A stretch of 64,000 nucleotides of DNA, from the NCBI RefSeq assembly GCF_000735435.1, contig NZ_JMPP01000005.1, forward strand, positions 1-64,000. Direction: 5' to 3'. Positions 47,001 to 57,318 of this stretch are shown here, one piece after another; within the stretch, counting starts at the first letter, position 1, and each line of letters starts with the position of its first letter. Under the pieces are notes generated by a model. It ran no database searches. It was not told the DNA's origin and was given only the letters and a program-made list of their open reading frames with translations. This DNA is from Klebsiella planticola ATCC 33531. GTDB taxonomy: Bacteria; Pseudomonadota; Gammaproteobacteria; Enterobacterales; Enterobacteriaceae. Position numbers and translations under genes: made by a program.

Positions 47001-50000
47001 AGTTAGCGGGGTGCGGTGGAACGTTATTCATCACCACGGCAGAAATCCCGCCAATATCTACGCCCATTTCCATAGTGGTTGAACAGTTGAGAACGTTAAG
47101 CTGTCCGTTTTTAAACATACGTTCATAACTTTGCAGACGTTCGGATGATTGCTGGGCGGAATGCTCTGCCGTGCGGTAGTAAAATCCACCTTCAACGACG
47201 CGATCGTTAATGTCCGTCCAGAGGTTTTGCGAACGTAATTGTGCCACCAGAGGGTCCTGACCCAGCCAGTCACGAACTTTTATTAACCCATCGACATAAT
47301 CATCCTGAGAACGATCGTGCTGCCAAATCTCAGGCAGCGTCACCGCCTGGGCGATAAAAGCGTCATATTGTGTACTGGTCAGCCGTTCAAACTGAATATG
47401 CATTGGCAGATAAGGCGTCAAACCTCTGAAAGCCGTCGCCAGTAATTTATTAGTTACCGGGCAAATATAGGCTTTTTGAACCAGAGAGAATGTCAGATGT
47501 TCTTTAGGTAAATAAAAACGGTTGCCGTCAGATTTCAATACCGCTAATGACCCCGTCAACTGAAGCCATGCCTCTTTTAGCCACGCATTAACGATATCTA
47601 TTGTGACCGTATTTACGCTGCTGAATTTAGCGCCGAGGATCAAAAGTTTGACCAGACGCTGCGTGACATTACCGTGACGAATTTGCGGCCAGCGTTTAAC
47701 CTGGTTGTCATCAGGCTCTTTCGAATCGGGATTACGGACAAATTTTGAAGAGAAACGGCTACCAATCCAGTTTTTCAGATCTTCGTCCAGCTGGGTGTAG
47801 TTGCTTTCCCTGACATAAAAATCCAGCGTGACCTTAAGAAAATCACGCCAGTCATCCAGAGTTAACCCTTTATCTTGCCAATTAGCAGGAATGCTATGCG
47901 CCTTCTCCAGCCCCTGATAACCCACCTGAACCAGCCCTTGTGTCTCCAGGCTATTTGTGCGTTTCGGGCGCCGCATGAATTCACGGAAAAGCAGCATTTC
48001 AGCGAGTTTTAAAGGGCCACCATTTTCAGTGAAGATTTCAGGCTTGAGATAGTGGTTATACTGCAAGATAGGACCTTTGATATCCGCCTTATCTTTCAAT
48101 TCCTTGACCATTTCGGACCAGGAAAGAGAAATCAAAACCGTATCGACTTTTCCGCCAGTGGCGACCTGGATAGCGTGCTCTAAGCGCTCAGCTTGTTCTT
48201 CACGACGGATCGCTTCTTCCGGCATCCCCCAATCATGAAGATTTTTCGCTTCTTCACGTGCCTGTGCTGCCATCTCAGTCAGCTTCGTTACGTCGGCCTG
48301 GGCATTTGGTGCATGTGTTGACTGTTTACGTTGGTGCCATCCAAGAATATCCACCACGCTACCGCGCAAACGGCTGCGCTCCGCTTCCTGCTGCATCCGC
48401 ACCGCCATCCGTGCCGTTCCCTGACGACTATCAGTGAAGGTAATCAGTCGCCGCCCTCGTCCAGGCAAAGAAAGCGGGCCAACCCCCTCTTTGCCTTCAT
48501 CACTGATAAAGTCCTGACAATATTCCAGCACGGTAGGCACGATATTCGTCACATAAAAAGGCCCGCCTAACAGTGCCCGCCGGAAGGGTTGTTTACCTTT
48601 CCCCCCTCTATAACCGCAGTTGCTGGCGCTACAAACCTGCTCAATATCATTCATCGCCAACGGAATACTATCCGGGTTGACTACGCCAATACTTCGAGTT
48701 TGACGATCGAGGCGCTGCACGATATAGCCCATTTCGGTATTACATTCCGCGGCAATAATATGGGGTGGCTGGAATACCTGTTCTTTTTGAACTTTTTCAC
48801 TCGAAGAGTCAAAATCGTCAGGTGCTTCATCCTGCAGCGAAAACTCATCCCCGCCTTTATTGTCCCACTGTACAAGCTTTCCTTTTTTGTCACGGGCAAG
48901 TAAATGCGGTTCATTACACTCATTGCAGAACGCGAGTTCATAAACAGGGCTGCCACACTCGCAGTTTTGCCGCTGATTCACATATACATTGCCAAAAGGC
49001 CACCCCTTCTCAAGCGCAGTATTGTGTTTAGCTGAGCAATGTTTATCTACGCAGGCCCATATCCCTTGGGTATTACGCTGGAAAATATGCGCTCTGACTT
49101 TCAGAAATGCCGGTTCCTGCGCATTGGGAAGCGTACCGGTACAGAGATCGAGCCAGCGCAAAATATCCTGCTGAGTGTATTGATGTTTTGTTAGCTCATT
49201 CAATCGCCGGGTGAGCGTATCAAGAGTCATCGGTCTGGGTTGACTCACAAGCATTTCGCGGAGATGACGCGCTTGCGGAGAGTGGGTGAGCGCGGTGTAG
49301 CGCTCAAGGCTAATACCCTCCCCATCAGAATCAGGGATATGCTCAAGCTCATCCAGGGATAGAGAAAGATGCTGGCACGGCGCCAGGTCAGGAATGACAC
49401 GGCTACCTCCCAGAACATCAATACGTTCCTGTGGCACACCGGACAACTCAGACAAGAATTTTTTCAGCTGTTTTTCAGCATCACTTCCAGCAATAGTCGC
49501 CGATGTTGCAACAAAGCGAACATCATCAGGCGTAACGCCAAACGCCGTCATGACACGACGGAGTTGTAAAGCCAGTTCAGCAGCCTGAGATCCTACGTAG
49601 GTATGGGCTTCGTCCAGAACGATCCAGCGTAATGATTTTTCCGCTTTTGATTTCTGAATGATAGGTGCATCAACCTGACGCACCATCATGTATTCCAGCA
49701 TGGTACCGTTTGTGACCAGAATAGGCGCAGGTTCCTCACGCATTTTCTCACGCGAAAGCACTTCGTTTGGCCGGTTTGTCTGCTCACTTTTTACTGAGGC
49801 ATGCAGCTCTTCAGTATTACCGTTATACAGACAGTACCGAATCCCGGTTCCAAAACCTTGGGTCCAGGCATCTAAACGTTCACGCTGTGAATTGATCAGG
49901 GCATTCAGGGGATAAAGGAAAAGGGCTCTAACGCCTATAAGTGGGTTTTTCCCGTTGTCCCGTAGTTCACGATAAAGATCCTCAAGCACCGGAACCATAA

Positions 50001-50403
50001 AACACTCTGTTTTACCCGATCCCGTGCCGCTGGTCACAACCACCGAATGTTTTTTATCCAGTAATGCCTGCCAGCTGGCTAACTGATGTGTGAAAGGTTT
50101 CCAGGTTGAGCCAAAACGATAGCGTCCGTTTTCTTCGTTATCGAGAGAATCAACAACCTCCTTACTCAGTAACGTTTGCTTTGTGGCAAGATCCCTCATC
50201 GTGAAATTTGACTCTTTCCAGCCAAATGTTTGTTCAAATACGGGAGAAGCCAGAAATGTTCCATCCTTTCCACATTCAGCCGCCATCTGCTGCGTAAGGT
50301 GCTCGCGAAGATACGGGTTGGTTACGCCCATAATGCTCAGCGTAGCTTCCGTCGAACGAGATAACGACTGTTCAATCAGCGAAGAAAAATAGCGTGTAGT
50401 CAT
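44083..50403 (-). CDS. druE: Large DEAD/DEAH helicase with DUF1998, Druantia DruE-like
   Basis: The 2106-residue protein has helicase core motifs: Walker [12 protein letters not shown] (about residues 123-133), DEAH in [14 protein letters not shown], and FVATSATI. The second RecA domain has [17 protein letters not shown] and QRAGRAGR. The C-terminal half holds a DUF1998-type zinc region, [14 protein letters not shown], and a further basic domain. Size, DUF1998 and the partner gene fit DruE of Druantia type III anti-phage defence. It starts 12 bases after druH. Confidence 0.85.
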   Translation of the reverse strand: MTTRYFSSLIEQSLSRSTEATLSIMGVTNPYLREHLTQQMAAECGKDGTFLASPVFEQTFGWKESNFTMRDLATKQTLLSKEVVDSLDNEENGRYRFGSTWKPFTHQLASWQALLDKKHSVVVTSGTGSGKTECFMVPVLEDLYRELRDNGKNPLIGVRALFLYPLNALINSQRERLDAWTQGFGTGIRYCLYNGNTEELHASVKSEQTNRPNEVLSREKMREEPAPILVTNGTMLEYMMVRQVDAPIIQKSKAEKSLRWIVLDEAHTYVGSQAAELALQLRRVMTAFGVTPDDVRFVATSATIAGSDAEKQLKKFLSELSGVPQERIDVLGGSRVIPDLAPCQHLSLSLDELEHIPDSDGEGISLERYTALTHSPQARHLREMLVSQPRPMTLDTLTRRLNELTKHQYTQQDILRWLDLCTGTLPNAQEPAFLKVRAHIFQRNTQGIWACVDKHCSAKHNTALEKGWPFGNVYVNQRQNCECGSPVYELAFCNECNEPHLLARDKKGKLVQWDNKGGDEFSLQDEAPDDFDSSSEKVQKEQVFQPPHIIAAECNTEMGYIVQRLDRQTRSIGVVNPDSIPLAMNDIEQVCSASNCGYRGGKGKQPFRRALLGGPFYVTNIVPTVLEYCQDFISDEGKEGVGPLSLPGRGRRLITFTDSRQGTARMAVRMQQEAERSRLRGSVVDILGWHQRKQSTHAPNAQADVTKLTEMAAQAREEAKNLHDWGMPEEAIRREEQAERLEHAIQVATGGKVDTVLISLSWSEMVKELKDKADIKGPILQYNHYLKPEIFTENGGPLKLAEMLLFREFMRRPKRTNSLETQGLVQVGYQGLEKAHSIPANWQDKGLTLDDWRDFLKVTLDFYVRESNYTQLDEDLKNWIGSRFSSKFVRNPDSKEPDDNQVKRWPQIRHGNVTQRLVKLLILGAKFSSVNTVTIDIVNAWLKEAWLQLTGSLAVLKSDGNRFYLPKEHLTFSLVQKAYICPVTNKLLATAFRGLTPYLPMHIQFERLTSTQYDAFIAQAVTLPEIWQHDRSQDDYVDGLIKVRDWLGQDPLVAQLRSQNLWTDINDRVVEGGFYYRTAEHSAQQSSERLQSYERMFKNGQLNVLNCSTTMEMGVDIGGISAVVMNNVPPHPANYLQRAGRAGRSKESRAISYTLCKGNPHDRQVFANPLWPFETVIPAPMVAMNSERLVQRHVNSLLLSDYLCHVIGETEKERTSLNSQWFFGEELEQSVCNRFKAWLERPTLSIDAALVRLVKGTVLHGVAAEKLRDKTCDAITALQKRWLGIYRDLVKQESESQPNTPYRKRLELEKKRHCGEYLLRDLAARTFLPGYGFPTDVVTFDNFTMEDYIREKTYKVRDKSDREDNVSRYKGLPSRNLSVAIREYAPGAEIILDGRVFRSAGVSLHWHNLNADTNEAQRLDSAWRCHKCGTLGYEEGIGGSGDLFCTNDACGERITPENRRQVLQPAGFVTDAHDPVTNNIETMKFIPVVPAWVFVKAERVPLPNPLMGFMASGADGNVFQQSMGEGGHGYALCLSCGRAESMLNLTDAPKSMEAHYPPRPGKADRDSQNQRIICPGSTALNKNVTLGALARTDVLELIVRRPQDGEYIADNTEEGRIVAMTLAVALRRSLASVLGVSAAELGYAVRPVRLENEQSVLAVQLYDIISGGAGFASSAPLHIEAVLKGMVKQLGCHHCDTACSECLLDSQTRHDHDLLDRKAALAWLGADFSHYIGLPDEEKFSLADAQYCPGSIEDALRRAINDGGRKLTLWMSGPLNEWDLYARQFRTAIQNYRLKDDVEVVLVIPRNIDDPEILLELAQFTAIGVQLCQSELDKDTPLVAQVTFDDRLMTLISRSHEATIPGPNWHLNSQMVIRSHLQAPIALYKTELPSEDAGSKGLVNDIEIHKQLNGPVSQFGQRFWNLLTESQDDIQRLLTECRVTRVHYSDRYLQNPVALALLGGLLKTLKPMLTQEAEVTIDTLFRSKERPGNKPFHDWMSEADFQDFADQWFAASMGRAVEIQAFNSGRDIPHHRKLMVSFDNGQALKIRFDQGMGYWRINFARAWRDFNFNDDVSFQLGNMAQACAEGLVVNSEESWATDVLVQVIAP

Positions 50404-50415
50404 TCTTATTCCTTT

Positions 50416-53400
50416 TTATTTCTTAGCCACATTACGCAATAAGCAATACTGGAAAATGGCATTAAACCATCGCGAGTCAAAATCTCTGACTTGTCTTAAG
50501 AAAAATACGGCACCAGGTTTATTTTCAAAAACACTGTCAAATGTTGTTTTGCCGCATGCAACAGCGGCAGCAAATATGGGGAGCAAAGTGACGGAATATC
50601 GATAACTGGTATCGGGCGAAACCTCAATAATGGGATCCTTTTGCGACGCATACCAACGAAAAAGTCCCGATCCACCAAACTCTGGCCAACGAGATTCACC
50701 ATGTTCACGTAAGAGCTCCTGATGCCAGTCATGAATGATGCCTTTTATCATTTGTGCCGGAAAAGTCGGTGGTAATTTTCCCTGGTCTAACCATAATTGC
50801 ACTTCGCTGGCATAGGTTGGAAATACAGTCCCTAATTGCTGGAACATTCGACCCAGTAACTTTATCTGCATTTCCTCCGGAGCACCTTTATGAGTCAGAA
50901 ACGCTCGAAAACGCATCGAGGCATGTTTAACCTCAGTAATAGGTAAAAACTCCCAGAAAACAGGAAACTCGCTTTCGATACGGCTGAGATAATCAATGGA
51001 CATCTCAAATTTAAACAGTGACATTGCTAATGCCCGTGGATGCTGAACCAAGGCACGCCATACCTCAAAGGTAGCCAGTGGTAAATATCCAAACTGATTG
51101 TATAAATTACGTAAGAACTGCCAGCCCGAGTGTGCAGGGTCGCTCGCCATTTGTTCCAGAACTAACGTGATGGTATTTACATCTGACCGCGGATTAAATA
51201 GCTGCGTTGCTTTTTGCAGGGATTGTATTGCCGTGGTATCGCTTTGGATTACCGGTTCACCTGCAATGTAGCATGGCCGGAATGAGGCTTCTTCACCTTG
51301 TTTCGGCAACACCAGCCATGGGCCATTATTTTGTATCGTCGAACTTAATTCGAATTCACCAACCGGTACGCCTTCGCTTGTTCTCGATACGAGCGATACT
51401 GCTTTTCTTTCAGGCTCACTGAGTAACATAATAACGGGTGAAGGGATCTGCCCCGTACGATTGCTCACTGAATTAGCAAGAAGAAGCTGCATTTCCCGAT
51501 CATATTCAAGACTATATTTATAGCGCCTGATTTGCCAGGTAAAGGAGCTACCTCCGCCCTCAATACGCATATCCACTGTTTGATCAATCCCTTCCTCCAG
51601 GGAAAGTAAATTGTCAATATGCTCCCTTAAGCTGTATAAAGTAAGCTCTACCGGGTTTTCTCCCGCACTATAGCGCCACTCATACCATGCCTGCATTCCG
51701 CTACGGGATCGTAAACGCAGTTCAAGTTGGTATCGCGTAGGCTCACCATTCTTACCGAAAAGGTATGCTCTGGCTCCCAGAAGGTCGTTAATCGTTAAAT
51801 TTTTTGGCAGTGGCTTCTCGTCTTTATCGAAAGCAAGACAGCCTCGTGCTGGAAATGGTAACAAAATAACAATCGGGTTCGCAGTGAGGTTTGGCGTTAT
51901 TTGTAATGAAATCGATGCTGGAGGAATCCCCTCCGCCTTCATCAATATTTCTGTACTGCCGGACAAACGCTCCCGTCCAACTTCCAGTATTTTTTCTTTC
52001 AAACTATACAAACAAGGATACTTAGTAGTAATAATGACAGAACCTTCGTTTGCTTGTTGTCCGTTTTTTATTTCCAGACAAAAATCATTGGGAAGAACAC
52101 CTATTTTCTTACGCAGTAAAGTTTCATTATTTTCGTTACGTACTGAAATAAACTGAGCTCCCATTTTCTCTTGCACATCACAATTATCTATAAATGTGCC
52201 GTTGAAAAAAAGTCTATAATGATGCGTTAATAGATTCTCAGAATTATGAGTAATTCCAGGAACACCAAGGAAGAGCTCATCCGGGTAGCTTGTCCAGTTT
52301 AACCGCTTCCCCTGGAAAGAGAACCCTGTCTGGATAATCTGCTCTCTTCCTGTCTTTATCCGATACGTTTCACCGCCTTCAATCAGGATATCCAGGCGCC
52401 CTTTGACAATCAGAGCGCGGCATCCCAAAGCCGAAAAATCGGTTTCACAATCCTCGAGCTCTGAGACCAGACAACCATCCTTTGGCAATACAATGAGCAC
52501 ATGGCTGCCACGTACACTGCAAGATGCTTGCCCTTGTAGCAACCATTCACTTTTATCAAAAACAAAAACTAATGGCACGTCGCCAACGGCAACCTCACTT
52601 CCTTCCAACAACCTGGTTCCGACAAGCATCCCTCCGGCTCTCGCCACAATAAACAAGCTGGCAGCGGGATTTTTTCGAAAAAACTTAATTTCACGCTTAC
52701 GAACTCTCATTTTCGCCTGTGAATTACTCAGCGTTGCATAGGCAGGCCCCAGGCTCGCAATTTCGTTACCATCTTCATAGATGGCAAGCTCGAAACGTGT
52801 TGTAGAAGGTTCGCTGTCAATCGAAAAACTCAGCTCTTCCGGAAGAGAAATGAGCGACTGTAAAGCCTCAGGATGATTTTCTGACCATAAGAACTGGCAT
52901 AGGGTTGTTCTATTTTTTTGAAGGCGAGGTTTGGATTCAGTAGAAGCTGTTCGTAAAAGTCCATTAAGGAAACTGGTCCCTGTATCGTCATCGAGAGGAA
53001 CAGGGAAACTGTCCCGCCACTTCGGATGAACACGGTCAAGTTCTTTTACGGGTTCTGTATGGTTACTCAGATCATATATTTGAACAAGCGAAACTAACTG
53101 TTCAGCCATACGACTAATAAGCTCGACTGAAGTATCCTCTTTAAAAACGACTGGCAGAAATGATTTTTCTACCGCTGCATGAACTAACGCAAACGTGGAA
53201 ATGTTAGCAGATTGGGCCTGAGCGTATTGATTGAGAATGAGAGAGAACATCGACTGAAAACGGCTATTAGACTCCTTCAACAATCTGAAAGGTAGACCGC
53301 CTTCACTGAATAAGGACCCTAAAAAATTCCGCCTTTCTGTATCATAGAATCGCACGGGGCGCCCCCAGTACCCATCCAGGCCTTTAGGAATTATTTTCCC

Positions 53401-53715
53401 CATTTCCGAGGAAGATGCTGATACGCCTATCGTTTTATAAATTGGCTCCCATGCCCATCCACATTCCCTTTCATAATCTCTTCGATACCACTCTGAGCAG
53501 AACAATGTGAAGCAGGCTGCGTACCCTTTATCACTTTTGTAACCATCGGGTAATCCTATCGCCCTCAACAACCGCTTCAACTCGCCATATTCATCACTCG
53601 TTGCATGGTACTCATAAAGAGGGCGATTATCAGGCCTTCTTAAACTTCTACGATTTAGAAATTTGACTAACCACGGAGTACATTTAAGTATTGATATATG
53701 TTCTGTATGACTCAA
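50416..53715 (-). CDS. druH: Druantia type III DruH-like protein (STY4851 family)
   Basis: The 1099-residue protein resembles the STY4851/ECs_5259 family, the partner of large DUF1998 helicases, corresponding to DruH in Druantia type III. No catalytic motif is visible. It is mostly beta-rich in the middle, with a helical C-terminus (HIDNLLSLEEGIDQ, then LIKFEMSIDY-like helices). Start MSHTEHISILKCTPW has AGGAG upstream. Transcription is leftward into druE, so the two form an operon. Confidence 0.82.
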   Translation of the reverse strand: MSHTEHISILKCTPWLVKFLNRRSLRRPDNRPLYEYHATSDEYGELKRLLRAIGLPDGYKSDKGYAACFTLFCSEWYRRDYERECGWAWEPIYKTIGVSASSSEMGKIIPKGLDGYWGRPVRFYDTERRNFLGSLFSEGGLPFRLLKESNSRFQSMFSLILNQYAQAQSANISTFALVHAAVEKSFLPVVFKEDTSVELISRMAEQLVSLVQIYDLSNHTEPVKELDRVHPKWRDSFPVPLDDDTGTSFLNGLLRTASTESKPRLQKNRTTLCQFLWSENHPEALQSLISLPEELSFSIDSEPSTTRFELAIYEDGNEIASLGPAYATLSNSQAKMRVRKREIKFFRKNPAASLFIVARAGGMLVGTRLLEGSEVAVGDVPLVFVFDKSEWLLQGQASCSVRGSHVLIVLPKDGCLVSELEDCETDFSALGCRALIVKGRLDILIEGGETYRIKTGREQIIQTGFSFQGKRLNWTSYPDELFLGVPGITHNSENLLTHHYRLFFNGTFIDNCDVQEKMGAQFISVRNENNETLLRKKIGVLPNDFCLEIKNGQQANEGSVIITTKYPCLYSLKEKILEVGRERLSGSTEILMKAEGIPPASISLQITPNLTANPIVILLPFPARGCLAFDKDEKPLPKNLTINDLLGARAYLFGKNGEPTRYQLELRLRSRSGMQAWYEWRYSAGENPVELTLYSLREHIDNLLSLEEGIDQTVDMRIEGGGSSFTWQIRRYKYSLEYDREMQLLLANSVSNRTGQIPSPVIMLLSEPERKAVSLVSRTSEGVPVGEFELSSTIQNNGPWLVLPKQGEEASFRPCYIAGEPVIQSDTTAIQSLQKATQLFNPRSDVNTITLVLEQMASDPAHSGWQFLRNLYNQFGYLPLATFEVWRALVQHPRALAMSLFKFEMSIDYLSRIESEFPVFWEFLPITEVKHASMRFRAFLTHKGAPEEMQIKLLGRMFQQLGTVFPTYASEVQLWLDQGKLPPTFPAQMIKGIIHDWHQELLREHGESRWPEFGGSGLFRWYASQKDPIIEVSPDTSYRYSVTLLPIFAAAVACGKTTFDSVFENKPGAVFFLRQVRDFDSRWFNAIFQYCLLRNVAKK

Positions 53716-53969
53716 AGTATGCTCCTTTTATTTTCATAGTGAATGAATATGACAGGAAGATTTTTTATATAGTGAAATAAAAATCAAAACGGATCAGCAT
53801 ACATCTTTTCTGCATGGGCACCACCTCCAAATTTAAGTAGGTGCCTTAATAAAAGAGAGATAGTGTTGACCTGAAAAATTATTCCAATCATTTGATTTAA
53901 TAGAAAAATATACTAATAAGATGTTAAGCTTTATCTATAATTGAAAATGTAAATATCACATACAACTAT
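53716..53969. other. AT-rich druH promoter region
   Basis: This region is AT-rich and lacks a credible gene. It separates the Druantia operon from the satellite remnant. Confidence 0.35.
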
Positions 53970-54049
53970 AGCAATGAATAGACCCAGAGAGTGCAGAAAA
54001 TCGATAAACAGGGAACTAGTAAGTTGTTTTAATGGAAAACACACAAAAG

Positions 54050-54630
54050 ATTCACTCTTGAGCGACATGATTGTATCTTTTGGTGCGAAGATCAACTCTC
54101 AATTCCCATTCATACCTTTGATCTTTTCCAAAATACCTAGAGCCTGCCACGACAAAGGAACAAGATGAGGAGTCCGCATCTTCGAACTACGTTGAGAATG
54201 CTTAACACCTTCCAACAGTTCACGCTCACCAGGAATCGTCCACATGGCCGTTTCAAAATCAACTTCTGATCAGCGGGCAAAACGCAGCTCGCTTGAACGG
54301 ATGAAAATCAATAAAGTGAGTTCAACCGCCAGTCGAGTTAACGGTCTGCCAGAATAGTGATCAATGCGGTGAAGTAATTCAGGAATGCGGTTAAGTTCTA
54401 GCGCAGTACGATGCTGTCTTTTCGCCGTAGCAACCTCACCAGCGATCTCTTGAGCAGGGTTATAGTCGATTAACCCATTCTGAACGGCAAAGCGCATAAC
54501 CGCAGTGGTACGCTGCTGTAAACGGGCGGCGACTTCAAGATGCCCGGATTACTCCACCGCTCTGATGGGGACAAGCAGATCCCGCGTCTTCAGTTCTGCA
54601 ATGTTCCGCTTTCCTCTCTTAGTGTGAGAT
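54050..54630 (-). pseudogene. Decayed P4-family integrase
   Basis: In one minus-strand frame the family core can be read through stops: NIAELKTRDLLVPIRAVE then TAA, EVAARLQQRTTAVMRFAVQNG, the IRSSELRFAR motif with the first catalytic Arg, TGA, EVDFETAMWTIPGE and PHLVPLSWQALGILEKI then another stop. The N-terminus is missing and the C-terminus with HxxR and Tyr is not recognisable. It is a different gene from the intact integrase near leuX. Confidence 0.85.
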
Positions 54631-55963
54631 TGGTCTGTGTGCCCTGATTTTTTTCGACGCTTCTCATAACTTAGCCCGTACTCTTTTAGCATAGCGGCAA
54701 CCCCTTACCGAATATGCTGAGACTCAGGGTATTTTTGTAGCCGTGGGCTTCCATATATGCCAGATAGGAATGATACAGATACAGGCGCGGCTGACGCGGT
54801 ATGATGTTGGCATTACCTATATACATACCTTCAGGCTCCGGCAGTGCCTCCAGATAGCCACCAAAATCAAGCGTCGGGTCAGCATCGCGCTTGATGCTCA
54901 GAACCTCATCGGAGTTCTACTGCGACTGGAGCAGGGCGCGGGCGCTCATCGGGTCGCTGAACTGCTGCATTAACTGGCGCACAATGACAGCCAGCTCACG
55001 GGCGATTTTATCCCTCAACTGCGGGTCGCGCTCCTCCGGGGCTATCTGCTCCGGGAAGTGGATAATCACCCGGCGACGTGACACACCGCCGCTGCGGTCG
55101 GTGAAGCACATCGGGTTATTGTTCACGGCCAGAATCACCGCCGGAATATGCGTCGAGTACGGGTTCTGGTATTTCGGGTACACGGAGACTGCGTCGCCGC
55201 CGGTGATGGCCTTGAGTCCGGCACCGTCACCGCTCCATTTCTCCTGGTAAGGCAGACGTATCAGCGAGAAGCCAATCAGGGAGGAGGGAGGCACGTTTAC
55301 GGGGGTCTTCCAGCGTGTTGATGTCCGCCGACGTGGCGTTATCCTCTCCGGCCAGCATCGTGGCGATTTCAGACAGAATACTTTTCCCGCTGCCGCCGGG
55401 GCCGGTGACTTCGAGAAAGAGCGGCCAGTCATAGCGGTTCGCCAGCACCATAAACAGCGCGGCCAGAATCACGTCGCGTTTTGTCGGGTTGCCACTGGCC
55501 GCCCGGTCGAGCCAGCACCAGAAGTTCGGCACACGGGTCTCCAGCGTTTCACCCTCCACCGGCGGGGTGAAATCCACGTCATACAGGGTGCGCAGCCAAG
55601 ACGATTTGCTGTGCGGGCTGAATATCCCGCTTTGGGTGTGTCGAGTACCCCGTTGCGAAAACCAATCAGACGGCGTGCCGGAGTATCCTGCTGCGGAATT
55701 ATCAGTTTCAGGGTCTCCACCACCGAAGCAATTCTCCCCGATGAGAACGGGGCGCGAAGACGCTGGAACAGCCCGGCTACGTCGCGGGCAAAATCGGAGG
55801 GCGGTATCACCTTCCAGATGCCGTTTTCATAGCGGGACAGAAGCTGGCCGTTGGCGTCCACGGCCATCCAGCCCCCGGCAGAGAAAACGCCGCCTGTCGC
55901 GGAGCCGGTTCCCCCCTGGCCCCCCGTAAAGTGCAGGGCTGCTACAGCTCGCCATACCGCCAT
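54631..55963 (-). pseudogene. Decayed P4 alpha-type primase/helicase
   Basis: Homology to the P4 alpha protein runs through three frames. The upstream part ends near FRNGVLDTPKAG. After a frameshift comes the helicase with Walker A VTGPGGSGKS. A second frameshift leads to WSGDGAGLKAITGGDAVSVY and FSDPMSARALLQSQ followed by TAG. Then come DEVLSIKRDADP and, after another shift, MLKEYGLSYEKRR. The N-terminal primase half is absent. It runs directly into the integrase remnant with no gap. Confidence 0.87.
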
Positions 55964-55982
55964 TAATCAGGGGAAAACTGAC

Positions 55983-56549
55983 CATGCCCCCCTTACGCTA
56001 CAGCAGGCCTTTGAGGCCTGTCAGAATAACAAAACCGCCAGGCTGAACCGTAGAGCCGAACCGGCGGCCGCAGAGCAGAAATACCGGGAACAGGTGCTGG
56101 CCGGGGATGACCGTATCCCGGCAAGATTGCAGGTACTGCGCGACATTATCGATGTCAAAAAATGGGAGATAAATCAGGCCGCTGGGCGCTATATCCGCTC
56201 CCATGAAGCGGTACAGCGCATCAGTATCCGCAACCGGCTGAATGACTTTATGCTGGCGCACGGTGCTGAACTGGAGGTCACGCTTGCCCCAGAGCTGATG
56301 GGACTCAGCCAGCAGCCCGCACTCCTGACCGGCCATGCGCTTGACCGTTCGGCGCATTACCTGTGGGAAGCGCTGTCCGTGTGGCTGAGTACCGGTGAAG
56401 AAATTAATTATGCCGCAGAAGACAGCGATATTTTAACGGCCATCGGGTTCAGGCCTGACGCGGCTTCGCGGGTGGATAATCAGGAAAAATACACCCCCGC
56501 ACAGAGCCTGATTTATGCCCGCCGGCGCGCGGAGCTGGCAAGTAAGTAG
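55983..56549 (+). pseudogene. psu: P4 Psu-like polarity-suppression/decoration protein lacking its start
   Basis: From about 55992 the frame matches P4 Psu: LQQAFEACQNN, INQAAGRYIRSHEAVQRISI, RLNDFMLAHG, LAPELMG, INYAAEDSDILTAIGFRPD, and YTPAQSLIYARR. Psu in P4 inhibits Rho and decorates the capsid. The normal first residues and ATG are replaced, and the open frame runs upstream only to a TTG at 55851 inside the alpha remnant. It is probably not expressed as native protein. Delta and sid, its usual partners, are gone. Confidence 0.8.
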
Positions 56550-56672
56550 CTCCGCAAAAAATCCCCGAAAATACCGCTATTTTTCCCGAATTAAGCCATG
56601 CATCCACAGGGTGCATGGTTTTGCATGCGCTTTCCCGTCCCGTCACTCCCTTCGCAGCCCTGTCCCGGCGCG

Positions 56673-56747
56673 GCCTGAGCCCCCCGATGCACCCGCATGA
56701 AAACCGACCCACGAAGCGTGCAGGCGAGGCGGGGAAAGCACTGCGCG
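56673..56747. repeat. Direct repeat copy 1 carrying an intact P2/P4 cos site
   Basis: The 19-base string GGCGAGGCGGGGAAAGCAC at 56723-56741 is the cohesive end of P2/P4 phages. It sits downstream of psu, its normal place. The surrounding 75 bases are repeated at 56990-57065. Confidence 0.85.
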
Positions 56748-56989
56748 CCAGCGGTAAAGTATTTATTTAATGATATTTAATTTGGCGGCCTGAGCGCGTC
56801 GCTGCGCTGCGCGGGTTCACGGGAGTGTCGGTGGGTGGTGCTGTGCTGTTCGGGGGCGTGGTGAGCCTCTGAGGCGGTCAGGTGAGGGGTAAGAAAAAAC
56901 CACCCGGGGACGGCGGAAATCAGTCATTTCGGGGTTCATTGTATCGCTTCTGAGTCTGCTATATCCCTGACGTATTCTTGCCTGTGGAA

Positions 56990-57065
56990 GCCTGAGCGCC
57001 TCGCCATACACCTGCATGAAAACCGCCCCACAAAGCAGACGGCGAGGTGGGAAAAGCACTGCGCG
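56990..57065. repeat. Direct repeat copy 2 carrying a degenerate cos site
   Basis: The copy shares GCCTGAGC, the segment GCATGAAAACCG and GCACTGCGCG with copy 1. Its cos string GGCGAGGTGGGAAAAGCAC (57041-57059) differs at two bases. Confidence 0.8.
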
Positions 57066-57183
57066 TATAGTATCAATTAAAGTTTCTTTCATATTTAAGT
57101 ACATATTTATGTGAAACATTTCTAAAGTGTGGAGGAAATTTTGATAGCAGATTTATCTCTATAATTTTGAGGATGGGCAATAG

Positions 57184-57318
57184 AAAATCCCTAAAGAACA
57201 AATACAGCTTGCAAACTGGTTCGATCTGCTTGATAAATAGTTTGATAAACGAAAAATTGAAATTGTAGAAAACTTTTTAGGGCTCAAAAAGGAGATCGTC
57301 AATGTTAGTTTACGTTAA
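57184..57318 (+). pseudogene. Possible decayed coding remnant just upstream of the cargo gene
   Basis: One plus-strand frame reads IPKEQIQLANWFDLLDK, TAG, FDKRKIEIVENFLGLKK and EIVNVSLR before a stop, overlapping the start of the 539-aa gene. The composition looks protein-like. It could be the tail of a deleted partner gene. Confidence 0.35.

Larger units (their letters stand above)
56550..57301. other. Satellite cos region and upstream region of the cargo gene
   Basis: It contains two copies of a cos-bearing repeat, GC-rich between 56640 and 56740, then an abrupt drop to AT-rich sequence after about 57065. A probable decayed frame lies at its right end. Confidence 0.6.

Noticed and set aside
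53974..54168. 64-codon plus-strand frame in the integrase remnant
   Set aside because: The minus strand shows clear integrase homology across this segment.
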